This document shows, piece by piece, positions 43,467 through 52,448 of a stretch of DNA of 64,000 nt (positions are counted from its first letter, which is position 1; each line of letters begins with the position of its first letter). The stretch covers positions 33,889-97,888 of the forward strand of contig CAKUBN010000001.1 in the NCBI GenBank assembly GCA_934643185.1. The letters are read 5' to 3'. A program made the position numbers and the translations under genes. The notes under the pieces were generated by a model. It had not been told where the DNA came from, did no database searches, and saw only the letters and a list, made by a program, of their open reading frames with translations. Source of the stretch: an uncultured Eubacteriales bacterium (lineage in GTDB: Bacteria > Bacillota > Clostridia > Oscillospirales > Acutalibacteraceae).

Positions 43467-44801
43467 TTACTCGGCGAGCGCCTGTGTACGCGCTGCCATG
43501 TCCGAAATATGCACGAGTCCGAAGCCGTCCACGCCGGAAAGCACACGGTCGTTGAGCGGCGCCGTCCAGACCTCCGGCAAAAGCTGTGCACCCAGTACCA
43601 TACCAAGCACAGAGCCCGCCGTGGCGCAGTTGCAGTCCGTGTCAAAGCCCATCGTCAGGCACAGCTCCATCGTGTAGGTGAAGTCCTTCTTGCCCCACAA
43701 TAAGCCCATCGCGACGATTGCCGCATTCGAGACGGTGTGACACCAGTGGTGCTGATTATTTTCATCGTACTTGCCGAGGATATATGCTTTCGTCTCCTCA
43801 GCGGTGTCACCGCTTTCAAAGCGGCTCAAAATTTCCGCAAGCTCTTCATAAAGACGACTCTTTTTCGGGATCTGCTTCATGCCGGAGCGAATGATGGTCG
43901 GCATGTCGTCGTTAACCGCCGCTTTCGCAAGCATCGAGGCGATCCACATTTCGCCGTAGATGCCGTTTTTCACGTGAGAGATGGACGCATCGCGCCATGC
44001 CATTTCCGCCGCCGTTTCCATATCGCCGGGGCAAATATAGCCGAACAGATCGCCCCTGATCTGTGCGCCGATCCACTCCCTGTACGGGTTGCGGTACAAC
44101 GCCGATTCCGGCGGAAAAACGGATTGTGCGAGGTTGATATATGCCACGCGCTCCGCCGTGCACAGGTGTAAAAGCGGCAGGTTCATCAGCCAGTTTTCCG
44201 CCGCGTCATCGGGTGTGAAATCGCGCCCGTACTGCTCAACGAGCTTTAACGCGATGAGCGTGTAGTTCGTGTCATCGTCCTCCGGCATGTAAGAGACGTT
44301 GTTGATCCACCCGGTTTTTTCCGCGCCGTAGGCGTGTCCGTCGTCGCGCACGTTGTATTTTTCGCGCAGAACAGGCCCGATATCGGACGAAATGTAGTTT
44401 TGCAGCGGCAGGTTGCCGGTCTCTTTCAAAAGCCCGTTGATGCGTGCACGCCGCCAGCCCTCTACCGGCTGACCCAACAGGCAACCCGCACAGCGGCCGA
44501 GCCACGCGCCGTAGATTTTGTCGCAATCCGCTTCGGCTTTCTCTTTCGGCTCACCGACAGATGCCGCCTTGATGCCCGGAAGGTCGGACGGCTCGTCTTT
44601 GTCCTGCGGGTTTTCAAGCGCACAAAGCTGCTCTAAAAGCTCTGCGCCTGCGGCGGTACGCGCCGCGCCGCGCGGCATTTCCTTTACCTGCTCGGCACGC
44701 TCTTTAAAGCGTTCCGCTTCCAAAATGCCCTCGTCAATCCTCTGCTCGATCTCAATCGGCAAATCGTCACAAAAATCGAACCACAACTGTTCTCTGAGCA
44801 T
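43467..44801 (-). CDS. ADP-ribosylglycohydrolase-family protein
   Basis: 444 residues. The catalytic domain starts near 100 (YGAWLGRCAGCLLGQPVEGW), with the metal-binding acidic motif MPEDDDTNY near 175 and the C-terminal GFDTDCNCATAGSVLGMVLG. This pattern is typical of DraG/ARH-type enzymes that remove ADP-ribose from proteins or small molecules using two divalent metals. The N-terminal 95 residues are a charged helical extension. Substrate unknown; no ADP-ribosyltransferase is nearby. It appears monocistronic. Some members act on nucleosides or in sugar catabolism instead. Confidence 0.88.
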   Translation of the reverse strand: MLREQLWFDFCDDLPIEIEQRIDEGILEAERFKERAEQVKEMPRGAARTAAGAELLEQLCALENPQDKDEPSDLPGIKAASVGEPKEKAEADCDKIYGAWLGRCAGCLLGQPVEGWRRARINGLLKETGNLPLQNYISSDIGPVLREKYNVRDDGHAYGAEKTGWINNVSYMPEDDDTNYTLIALKLVEQYGRDFTPDDAAENWLMNLPLLHLCTAERVAYINLAQSVFPPESALYRNPYREWIGAQIRGDLFGYICPGDMETAAEMAWRDASISHVKNGIYGEMWIASMLAKAAVNDDMPTIIRSGMKQIPKKSRLYEELAEILSRFESGDTAEETKAYILGKYDENNQHHWCHTVSNAAIVAMGLLWGKKDFTYTMELCLTMGFDTDCNCATAGSVLGMVLGAQLLPEVWTAPLNDRVLSGVDGFGLVHISDMAARTQALAE

Positions 44802-44980
44802 AAGCTGTCTCCTCTCCGGCGCGTGCGCGTCTGCATAATTATACGGTATGAGAGCGCCCAGCGCGTAATGACCAAAACGGTTGTTTCACGCACAGTTTCC
44901 GTGCGTTTTTTGTTCAGACCCCGACAAATCGCATCGGAATATTCTTATTTATAATTATACCGCATACTTTCTCAAAAGGC

Positions 44981-45015
44981 AAATAAAAAACGCCGTGCAA
45001 AAACACAGCGTTTTG
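44981..45015 (-). terminator. Terminator of the arginine operon
   Basis: Minus strand AAAACGCTGTG / CACGGCGTTTT (45004-45014 with 44987-44997, one wobble) followed by TTATTT. Six nt past the argF stop. Confidence 0.8.
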
Positions 45016-45020
45016 TACAA

Positions 45021-45926
45021 TCAATCTTTCATTAACGTGACCATAACGGCCTTTTGTGCGTGCAAACGATTCTCCGCTTCGTCGAAGATCGGGCCCGCGT
45101 TCGCTTCAAACACCTCTTCGGTGATCTCCTCGCCGCGGTGTGCCGGCAGGCAGTGCTGCACAATGGCGTCGCTCTTTGCCACACCCATGATCTTCTCATC
45201 GATGCAGTAGCCCGCAAACGCCTTTTCACGTGCCGCGCGCTCTTCTTCCTGACCCATAGATGTCCACACATCCGTGATGACGACGTCCGCGTCCTTTGCA
45301 GCGACCATCGGGTCGTCCGTCAGGGTGAAGCAATCGTAACCGGCTGCAAAGTCCAGGATCTCCTGCGGCGGGCGGTAACCCTCCGGGCAAGCCACAGCAA
45401 CTTCCATGCCGACCTTCAGGCCGCCGACGATGAGGGAGTTCATCATATTGTTGCCGTCGCCGATGAAGCACATCTTCAGGCCGTCGAACGAGCCCTTATA
45501 TTCGCGGATCGTCATGAGGTCCGCTAAGATCTGGCACGGGTGGCAGAAGTCCGTCAGGCCGTTGATGACCGGCACGGAGCCGTATTTTGCAAGGTCTTCA
45601 ACTTCCTTCTGCTCAAAGGTGCGGATCATAATGCCGTCCACATAGCGGGAGAGCACGCGTGCGGTATCCTGCACCGGCTCACCGCGGCCGATCTGCGAGC
45701 CCTCGCCCGCCAGCACAACGGCATAGCCGCCAAGCTGATTGATGCCCACTTCAAACGAAACGCGCGTTCTGGTGGAAGACTTCTCAAAGATCATGGCAAG
45801 GCACTTGCCCTTTAAGTGGTGGTGCTCAATGCCGTGCTTTGTCTCATACTTGAGCTGGTCGGCAAGGTTCAGGATGTCGATGATCTCCTCTTTGGAGAGA
45901 TCGAGCAGTTTTAATAAATGTTTCAT
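45021..45926 (-). CDS. argF: Ornithine carbamoyltransferase
   Basis: Forms citrulline from ornithine and carbamoyl phosphate. 301 residues, normal length. The carbamoyl phosphate motif is SSTRTRVSFE (about 50-59), the second substrate site is FCHPCQILADLMTI, and the ornithine/SMG-type loop is VQHCLPAHRGEEI. It is the last gene of the arg operon, 15 nt after argD. No arc genes are near, so an anabolic role is likely. Confidence 0.96.
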   Translation of the reverse strand: MKHLLKLLDLSKEEIIDILNLADQLKYETKHGIEHHHLKGKCLAMIFEKSSTRTRVSFEVGINQLGGYAVVLAGEGSQIGRGEPVQDTARVLSRYVDGIMIRTFEQKEVEDLAKYGSVPVINGLTDFCHPCQILADLMTIREYKGSFDGLKMCFIGDGNNMMNSLIVGGLKVGMEVAVACPEGYRPPQEILDFAAGYDCFTLTDDPMVAAKDADVVITDVWTSMGQEEERAAREKAFAGYCIDEKIMGVAKSDAIVQHCLPAHRGEEITEEVFEANAGPIFDEAENRLHAQKAVMVTLMKD

Positions 45927-45941
45927 GGGGATTTCCTCCGT

Positions 45942-47108
45942 TTATTTGATCTGTTCCGCAAAAATCGCGAGACCGGCATCGATCTCTTCTTTGGTGATGG
46001 TAAGCGGCGGCAGGAAGCGCACAAGGTCCTTCGCCGTCAAAATGAGCAGGCCCGCTTTCGCGCAAGCGTTCAGCACGTCGTGGGCGTCCTTGTCCTTCAC
46101 TTTCACGCCGATCATCATGCTGCGGCCGCGGACAAACTCGACGTTCGGCATTTTAAGCAGCTGCTCTTTAAAATACTCGCCCTTTTCCTGCACTTCTTTC
46201 AAAAATTCCGGCTTGGATACGCGGGAGACGACCTCCACCGCGCCGGCACACACCACGGGGTTTGCACCGAACGTGGAGCCGTTCATGCCGGGGGCAAAAA
46301 CGTCTTTTACTTTCTCGCCCGCAATGCACACGCCGATCGGCAAACCGCCGCCAAGGCCCTTTGCCGCCGTTACAACGTCCGGCAGAATGCCCGCGCGCTG
46401 GTAGCTGAAGAAGTAGCCCGTGCGGCCGATGCCCGTCTGCACTTCGTCAAGCATCATCAGCACGTCATGCTCCGTGCACAGCTCGCGCACGGCCTTCAAA
46501 TAGTCTTCCTCCATCGGCACCACGCCGCCTTCGCCCTGCACGCTTTCAAGCAGCACGGCGCAGACCTCGGGGTCAGCGAGCTTCGCTTTCAGGTCTTCCA
46601 CGTCGTTGCCCTTTGCGTACACAAAGCCCTCGGTCAGCGGGGTGAAAAGCTGATGAAAGCCGTCCTGACCCGTTGCTGCCAGTGTGGTGAGCGTTCTGCC
46701 GTGGAAGGAATTTTCCAGTGTGATAACCTTATACGCGTGCTTCTTTTCGCCGTACTTACGGGCGATCTTAATGGCGCACTCGTTTGCCTCCGCGCCGCTG
46801 TTGCAGAAGAACGAACGGCAAAGGCCGCTGTTTTTTGCAAGCAGCTCCGCAAGCTGCGTGTTTTTGTCGCAGTAATAGTAGTTCGACATGTGCTGGATCT
46901 TGCCCGCCTGCTCGGTGACGGCCTTCACCCAGCCCTCATCGCTGTAACCCAGCGCATTCACGCCGATGCCGGAGGTAAAATCATAGTAATGCTTGCCTTC
47001 CACGTCCCACGCCTCAGCGTTTTTGCCGTGGCTGAGCGCCACATCCACGCGGCCGTAGGAATGGAGGATATAGTCCTGCTCCTGTTTTTTGATGGTTTCA
47101 AAGCTCAT
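45942..47108 (-). CDS. argD: Acetylornithine aminotransferase
   Basis: PLP enzyme converting N-acetylglutamate semialdehyde to N2-acetylornithine with glutamate. 388 residues, class III aminotransferase. Phosphate-binding NSGAEANECAIKIAR, the Asp that contacts the pyridine N in MMLDEVQTGIGRTG, and the PLP lysine in TAAKGLGGGLPIG are present. It may also serve lysine synthesis in some species. It lies 46 nt after an acetyltransferase gene inserted in the operon. Confidence 0.95.
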   Translation of the reverse strand: MSFETIKKQEQDYILHSYGRVDVALSHGKNAEAWDVEGKHYYDFTSGIGVNALGYSDEGWVKAVTEQAGKIQHMSNYYYCDKNTQLAELLAKNSGLCRSFFCNSGAEANECAIKIARKYGEKKHAYKVITLENSFHGRTLTTLAATGQDGFHQLFTPLTEGFVYAKGNDVEDLKAKLADPEVCAVLLESVQGEGGVVPMEEDYLKAVRELCTEHDVLMMLDEVQTGIGRTGYFFSYQRAGILPDVVTAAKGLGGGLPIGVCIAGEKVKDVFAPGMNGSTFGANPVVCAGAVEVVSRVSKPEFLKEVQEKGEYFKEQLLKMPNVEFVRGRSMMIGVKVKDKDAHDVLNACAKAGLLILTAKDLVRFLPPLTITKEEIDAGLAIFAEQIK

Positions 47109-47154
47109 ATCTAAAAACCTCTATGTTTGTTTCGGAATTTTGCCCGATAAAAAA

Positions 47155-47769
47155 TCACTTCAAATTTTCCCAGTCGATCTTTTCGTTGCGGTAGAAATAT
47201 TCCCTGTCGTGCTCGCTGATCTCGCGCAGCACGCGGCACGGGTTGCCCACGGCGACCACGTTTTCCGGGATGTCCTTGACCACAATGCTGCCCGCGCCGA
47301 TGACCGAATTTTTGCCGATCTTCACGCCGGGCACGATGGTAACGCCTGCGCCGACCCACACATTTTCGCCGATGTAGACCTTTTTGTTATACTGCATGCC
47401 CTTTGCGCGCAGCGAGGGCTCTATCGGGTGGTTCGCCGTCGCGATCGTGACGTTCGGGCCGAACATCACCCGGTCGCCGACGTAAATGTCTTCGTCGTCC
47501 ACAATGGTAAAGTTGAAATTCGCGTAAACGTAATTGCCAAAGTGCAGCTTTTTGCCGCCCCAGTTGGCGTGGAAGGGCAGTTCAATGTAACACCCTTCGC
47601 CGCATTCCGCAAACGTTTCCTTCATGTACTTCTGCTTTTTGTCCTGCTCGGACGGGCGCAGTTGGTTAAATTCCCACAGCTTTTCCATGTAGACCGACTG
47701 GTCGGCTGCAAGCTCGGGAGCGCCGGGGTCGTAAACGAGCCCCTGCTCCATGCGTTCTTTATGTGTCAT
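47155..47769 (-). CDS. Maltose/galactoside O-acetyltransferase-like hexapeptide protein
   Basis: 204 residues from ATG 47767-47769 (AAAGGA upstream). The N-terminal Maa-type cap (MTHKERMEQGLVYDPGAPEL) precedes a left-handed beta helix of hexapeptide repeats (YVYANFNFTIVDDEDIYVGD, VWVGAGVTIVPGVKIGKNSV) and the catalytic His in TANHPIEPSLR. Closest to sugar O-acetyltransferases (LacA/Maa). It sits between argB (16 nt) and argD, so co-expression with arginine synthesis is expected. Whether it acetylates a sugar or something in the pathway is unknown; conventional argE/argA functions would not need this fold. Confidence 0.85.
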   Translation of the reverse strand: MTHKERMEQGLVYDPGAPELAADQSVYMEKLWEFNQLRPSEQDKKQKYMKETFAECGEGCYIELPFHANWGGKKLHFGNYVYANFNFTIVDDEDIYVGDRVMFGPNVTIATANHPIEPSLRAKGMQYNKKVYIGENVWVGAGVTIVPGVKIGKNSVIGAGSIVVKDIPENVVAVGNPCRVLREISEHDREYFYRNEKIDWENLK

Positions 47770-47785
47770 GCGTTTTATCCTTTTA

Positions 47786-48661
47786 TTAGTAGAACATTGT
47801 GCCGATGCCTTCATCGGTGAAGAGCTCGACCAGAATGGAATGCGGCGTTCTGCCGTCGATGATATGCGCGCGCTCTACGCCGCGGCGCACAGCCTCCACG
47901 CAGCAGTCGATCTTCGGAATCATGCCGCCGCTGATGATGCCGTCGCGCTTTAATTTCGGCACGTCGCTGACGTTCACGACCGGGATGAGCGTGCTTTCGT
48001 CGTCCTTGTCGCGCAGCAGGCCGACAATATCCGTCATCAAAATGAGCTTGCGTGCGCCGAGCTCCGCCGCAATGCGCGCCGCCGCCACGTCTGCATTGAT
48101 GTTGTACACCTCGCCGTGGTAGCCCGCCGCCACAGTGGAAATGACCGGCGTGTAGCCGGAAGCAATGGCGTCTTCGACGATCTTCGTGTTCACTTCGCGG
48201 ATCTCGCCCACAAAGCCGAGGTCTTCGGCTGCGGGCAGCTTATCCGCCTTCAGCATGGAACCGTCAAGGCCGCACAGGCCGACCGCCTTGCCGCCGGTGT
48301 TTTCCAAAAGCTGTACGAGGTCTTTATTGACTTTGCCTGCCAACACCTGCTGCACAATGTCCATCGTCTCCGCGTCGGTGTAGCGCATACCGCCGACAAA
48401 GCGGCTTTCCTTGCCGATCTTTTTCAGCATGCCGCTGATCTCCGGGCCGCCGCCGTGCACCAGCACGACATTCACGCCGACGAGCTGCATCAGCACAATA
48501 TCGTTCATCACGGCTTCTTTCAGCTCCGGGTTAATCATAGCATTGCCGCCGTATTTGACGACGATGGTCTCGCCCGCCCACTTTTTGATATACGGCATCG
48601 CCTGCACGAGCACATGGGCGCGGTCGCTGTTCGAGATGCCGATCTTCTTTTCTTCACTCAT
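47786..48661 (-). CDS. argB: Acetylglutamate kinase
   Basis: Phosphorylates N-acetylglutamate. 291 residues. The nucleotide-binding start is IVVKYGGNAM, with VLVHGGGPEISGML for substrate binding and the GMIPKIDCCVEAVRRGVERA helix near the C-terminus. The N-terminal helix of about 25 residues (RAHVLVQAMPYIKKWAGE) is seen in hexameric, arginine-inhibited kinases, so allosteric control is likely. ATG overlaps the argJ stop (ATGA). Confidence 0.95.
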   Translation of the reverse strand: MSEEKKIGISNSDRAHVLVQAMPYIKKWAGETIVVKYGGNAMINPELKEAVMNDIVLMQLVGVNVVLVHGGGPEISGMLKKIGKESRFVGGMRYTDAETMDIVQQVLAGKVNKDLVQLLENTGGKAVGLCGLDGSMLKADKLPAAEDLGFVGEIREVNTKIVEDAIASGYTPVISTVAAGYHGEVYNINADVAAARIAAELGARKLILMTDIVGLLRDKDDESTLIPVVNVSDVPKLKRDGIISGGMIPKIDCCVEAVRRGVERAHIIDGRTPHSILVELFTDEGIGTMFY

Positions 48662-49872
48662 GTTCTGTAATCTCCGTTGATTTTCACATAGTCATAGGTG
48701 AGGTCGCAGCCGAAGGCTTCCGCCTCCGCGTCGCCGCTGTTGAGCTCCACCAAAATGGTAATTTCCTTTTCATGCAGCACCTTTGCGGCTTCTTCCTCGC
48801 TGAAGTTGATGCCCGCACCGTTCACGCAGACATCTACCTGCCCGTACGCGCTCTTAAAGGACACGTCCACCTTGTTGATGTCGATATCCGCGCCGGCATA
48901 ACCGATGGCGCACAGCACGCGGCCCCAGTTGGCGTCTTCGCCGAACATGGCAGCCTTGAGCAGAGAGGAGCAGATGACGGACTTTGCAACCGTCTTCGCC
49001 GTCTCCCAGTCCTTCGCGCCGGTCGTCTTACAGATAAGCAGCTTCGTTGCGCCCTCGCCGTCGCCCGCCATCATCATGGAAAGCTTTCTGCAAACCGCCG
49101 TCAGCGCCTCAAGAAACGTCTTGTACGCTTCGTTTTCTTCGGTGATCTCCTCGTTTTCCGCCTCGCCGTTCGCCATAATGGCAAGCGTGTCGTTTGTGGA
49201 GGTATCGCCGTCCACGCTGATCATGTTGAATGTGGTGTCTGCCGCCGCCTTAATGGCCTTTTGCAGCATCGGCACGGAAATGGCGCAGTCCGTCGTGACA
49301 AAGCACAGCATCGTCGCCATGTTCGGGTGGATCATGCCGGAGCCCTTGGAGATGCCGCCGATGCACACCTCTTTGTCGCCGAGCGTAATCTTTACGGCGC
49401 ACTCTTTTTCGATGGTGTCGGTCGTCATGATGGCCTTTGCCGCCATGTTGGAACCGTTTTCGTTCAGCAGTGCCGCCAACGCCGGGGCTGCATTCTCAAT
49501 CGGCGCGATCGGCAAAATCTGCCCGATAACGCCCGTAGACGCGACGATGACATCGTGCGGGTCAATGCCGAGCGCTTCGCCCGCGATTTCGCACATGCGC
49601 CACGCTTTCTTTTCGCCGTCTGCGTTGCAGGTGTTGGCGTTGCCGCTGTTGCAGATGACCGCCTGTGCGCGGCCGTCCGCGATATTTTTGCGTGTGACAA
49701 GAATCGGCGCACCCTTTACAAGGTTCTGCGTGTAAACGCCTGCCGCCGCACACGGTGTTTTGCTGAAAATCATAGCCAGATCGGCTTTGGACTTATTTTT
49801 ACGGATGCCGCAGTGGATGCCGCCGGCTAAAAAGCCCTTGGCCGCGGTGACGCCGCCTTCGATAAACTGCAT
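48658..49872 (-). CDS. argJ: Glutamate N-acetyltransferase / acetylornithine deacetylase
   Basis: 404 residues. Transfers acetyl from acetylornithine to glutamate, closing the acetyl cycle; bifunctional forms also acetylate glutamate from acetyl-CoA. The self-cleavage site is in KGSGMIHPNMATML, where the Thr after Ala becomes the nucleophile of the beta chain. Other segments: VTAAKGFLAGGIHCGIRK and GDGEGATKLL. No argA or argE is in the operon, which agrees with an ArgJ cycle; mono- or bifunctionality cannot be read from sequence alone. Confidence 0.95.
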   Translation of the reverse strand: MQFIEGGVTAAKGFLAGGIHCGIRKNKSKADLAMIFSKTPCAAAGVYTQNLVKGAPILVTRKNIADGRAQAVICNSGNANTCNADGEKKAWRMCEIAGEALGIDPHDVIVASTGVIGQILPIAPIENAAPALAALLNENGSNMAAKAIMTTDTIEKECAVKITLGDKEVCIGGISKGSGMIHPNMATMLCFVTTDCAISVPMLQKAIKAAADTTFNMISVDGDTSTNDTLAIMANGEAENEEITEENEAYKTFLEALTAVCRKLSMMMAGDGEGATKLLICKTTGAKDWETAKTVAKSVICSSLLKAAMFGEDANWGRVLCAIGYAGADIDINKVDVSFKSAYGQVDVCVNGAGINFSEEEAAKVLHEKEITILVELNSGDAEAEAFGCDLTYDYVKINGDYRT

Positions 49873-49921
49873 ACTGAATTGCTCCTTATATAAAATCTCT
49901 TTCCTTTAATTTCGTACTCTT

Positions 49922-50962
49922 TTAGAATGCCGGCGGAACGAGCTTTAAGCCGCAGGTCTCGTCCAGACCGAACAGAATGTTCATGTTCTGAATGGCCTGC
50001 CCTGCCGCGCCCTTCACCATGTTATCGATAGCGCTGATGGCGATGAACGTGCCGGTGCGCGGGTCCGTAAAGATGGACACGTCGCAGAAATTCGTGTACT
50101 TGATGTTGTGAATATCGGCGCTCTTGCCCTTTGGCAGCAACCGCACAAACGGCTCTTTGCCGTATCTTTCCTCATACGCCGCGCGAAGCATTTCCTCCGT
50201 AACGCCCGGCTTGAGTTTTGCATAGCATGTCGCTAAAATGCCGCGGTTCACCGGCAGCAGATGCGGCACGAACGTGATGTGCATTTTCTCACCCGAAATT
50301 TTGGAAAGCGTCTGCTCGATTTCCGGCGTATGGCGGTGGCACGCGACTTTATACGCGGACATACCCTCATTCAGCTCCGGGTAGTGGCTGTTCTGCGCCG
50401 GCTTTCTGCCCGCGCCGGTCACGCCGGACGCGCAATTTGCGATGATACCGGTCGTTTCGATATAGCCCTTTTCCAGCGCCGGCACAAGTGCCAGCGGCAC
50501 CGCCGTGGTGTAGCAGCCCGGGTTTGCAACGAGCTTCGTCTTCTTAATTTCCTCGCGGAACAGCTCCGGCAGACCGTACACGGCTTTTTCGTGCAGCGCC
50601 TTATCCGTAAATGTGCCGCCGTACCACTCGGTGTATTCTTCCTCGCTCTTTAAGCGGAAGTCCGCGCCGAGGTCGATGAACGCCTTGCCTTTTTTGTCAC
50701 ACTCCGCAGCAAGCTCCTGCGAAAGGCCGTGCGGCAAAGCGGCAAAGATGACATCGCTTTTTTCCACAACCGCTTCCTGCGTGGTGCAGGTGAGGTCGCA
50801 CATTTCGCGGTATGCCGGGTAAACGTCCGACAAAGCCTGTCCCTCAAAGCTTACAGAGCTGATGGCCGCAAGCTCCGCTGCGGGATGCCCCGCAATCAGG
50901 CGGCAGATCTCCGCGCCCGCATAACCGGTGGCGCCCACGACGCCGACCTTAATCTTTTCCAT
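49922..50962 (-). CDS. argC: N-acetyl-gamma-glutamyl-phosphate reductase
   Basis: NADPH-dependent reduction of acetylglutamyl phosphate to the semialdehyde. 346 residues. Rossmann start VGVVGATGYAGAEICRLIAG, catalytic Cys in VANPGCYTTAVPLAL, and the His in FVPHLLPVNRGILATCY. It is separated from argJ by 49 nt and from argH by 31 nt in the same operon. Confidence 0.95.
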   Translation of the reverse strand: MEKIKVGVVGATGYAGAEICRLIAGHPAAELAAISSVSFEGQALSDVYPAYREMCDLTCTTQEAVVEKSDVIFAALPHGLSQELAAECDKKGKAFIDLGADFRLKSEEEYTEWYGGTFTDKALHEKAVYGLPELFREEIKKTKLVANPGCYTTAVPLALVPALEKGYIETTGIIANCASGVTGAGRKPAQNSHYPELNEGMSAYKVACHRHTPEIEQTLSKISGEKMHITFVPHLLPVNRGILATCYAKLKPGVTEEMLRAAYEERYGKEPFVRLLPKGKSADIHNIKYTNFCDVSIFTDPRTGTFIAISAIDNMVKGAAGQAIQNMNILFGLDETCGLKLVPPAF

Positions 50963-50993
50963 TTTGATACCCCCAACAAAGGTAAAATTGAAT

Positions 50994-52373
50994 TTATAGC
51001 CCGTTTACGATCGTGCGCACTTCTTTTGCCGCCGCGCGGACGTTCTCCGGGCACGGCGCACCCTTGACCTTGCGGTCGCGCACGCATTTTTCAAGGTTGA
51101 TGGCCTCGTACACGCCCTCGTCGAACGCATTACAGACCTTTTTGTATTCGTCGATCGGCAGCGTCTCCAGCGTCAGGCCGCGCTCGATGCACAAGGCGAC
51201 AAGCTCGCCCGTAATCTTATACGCATCGCGGAACGGCAGGCCCTTTGAAGCCACCAGATAATCCGCGCAATCCGTTGCATTGATGAAGCCCTTTGCCGCT
51301 GCGGCGCGCATATTCTCTTTTAAAACGCGCATTGTTTTCAGCATCGGGATAAACGGCGTCAGGCACAGGCGCAGGGTATCCACCGCGTCAAACACGGCTT
51401 CCTTGTCCTCCTGCATGTCCTTGTTGTACGCGAGCGGCAGACCCTTCATCATGGTCAAAAGCGCCATCAGGTCGCCGAACACGCGGCCGCTTTTGCCGCG
51501 GATAAGCTCCGTAATATCCGGGTTCTTCTTCTGCGGCATGATGCTGGAGCCGGTGGAAAACGCGTCGTCCAGCTCGATGAATTTAAACTCCCACGAGCAC
51601 CAAAGAATGATCTCCTCGGAAAATCTCGAAAGATGCACCATCGCAAGCGAAATCGCCGCGGCGATTTCCGCGCAGAAATCGCGGTCGGCAACGCCGTCGA
51701 GGCTGTTGCGGCTCACGCCGGAGAAGCCGAGCAGCTTCGCCGTCAAATCACGGTCGAGCGGATACGTCGTTCCGGCCAAAGCGCCGGAGCCGAGCGGGCA
51801 AACGTCCATACGCTTTAACGCATCCTGCATACGGCCGATGTCGCGCAGGAACATTTCCGCGTACGCCATCAAATGATGCCCGAACGTGATAGGCTGTGCG
51901 CGCTGCAAGTGCGTGTAGCCCGGCATAACGGTGTCGGCGTATTCCTCCGCCTGATCGCACAATACGTTGATGAGCTCTTTTAACTGGTCAATAAGCCCCG
52001 CGCATTCCTTGCGCAGCGTCAGTCGAATGTCCAGTGCCACCTGGTCGTTGCGGCTGCGGGCGGTATGTAATCTCTTGCCCGCGTCGCCGATGCGTGCCGT
52101 CAGCTCGCCCTCGATGAACGTGTGAATATCTTCGGCATCGGGGTCAATGTGCAGTGCGCCCGTCTCGATGTCCTTTTCAATTTTCTCAAGCTCCGCGCAG
52201 ATCTTTTCGCTTTCGCTTTTGTCGATAATACCGGCCGCGCCGAGCATCGTGGCGTGCGCAATGCTGCCCTCAATGTCCTCTTTGTACATGCGGCTGTCGA
52301 TAGAAATAGACGAGTTAAAGTCGTTCGTCTTCGGGTCTGCTTCCTTCTGGAAGCGGCCTTTCCATAATTTCAT
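50994..52373 (-). CDS. argH: Argininosuccinate lyase
   Basis: Cleaves argininosuccinate to arginine and fumarate. 459 residues. Superfamily signature GSSIMPQKKNPD (flexible loop with catalytic Ser), plus LHTARSRNDQVALDIR and TVMPGYTHLQRAQPITFGHH with the proton-transfer His. Starts KLWKGRFQKEADPKTNDFN, the family N-terminus. It lies 75 nt after argG with a hairpin in the gap. Confidence 0.96.
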   Translation of the reverse strand: MKLWKGRFQKEADPKTNDFNSSISIDSRMYKEDIEGSIAHATMLGAAGIIDKSESEKICAELEKIEKDIETGALHIDPDAEDIHTFIEGELTARIGDAGKRLHTARSRNDQVALDIRLTLRKECAGLIDQLKELINVLCDQAEEYADTVMPGYTHLQRAQPITFGHHLMAYAEMFLRDIGRMQDALKRMDVCPLGSGALAGTTYPLDRDLTAKLLGFSGVSRNSLDGVADRDFCAEIAAAISLAMVHLSRFSEEIILWCSWEFKFIELDDAFSTGSSIMPQKKNPDITELIRGKSGRVFGDLMALLTMMKGLPLAYNKDMQEDKEAVFDAVDTLRLCLTPFIPMLKTMRVLKENMRAAAAKGFINATDCADYLVASKGLPFRDAYKITGELVALCIERGLTLETLPIDEYKKVCNAFDEGVYEAINLEKCVRDRKVKGAPCPENVRAAAKEVRTIVNGL

Positions 52374-52404
52374 GGCTGAATTTTTCCCTTCCCGTTTATG
52401 GCAG

Positions 52405-52432
52405 AAAAGGGCAGGCAGATAAATGCCTACCC
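52405..52432 (-). terminator. Intra-operon hairpin between argG and argH
   Basis: Minus strand GGGTAGGCA / TGCCTGCCC (one U-G pair) followed by TTTTC. It could terminate part of the argG transcripts and so set the argG:argH ratio, or act as a processing site. Confidence 0.5.
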
Positions 52433-52448
52433 TAAATCTACTTTTTGA

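Noticed and set aside
44883..44911. Plus-strand hairpin CACGCAC/GTGCG followed by TTTTTT, suggesting a small RNA terminator
   Set aside because: Stem is only 6 bp, no plus-strand gene precedes it and no promoter was found.
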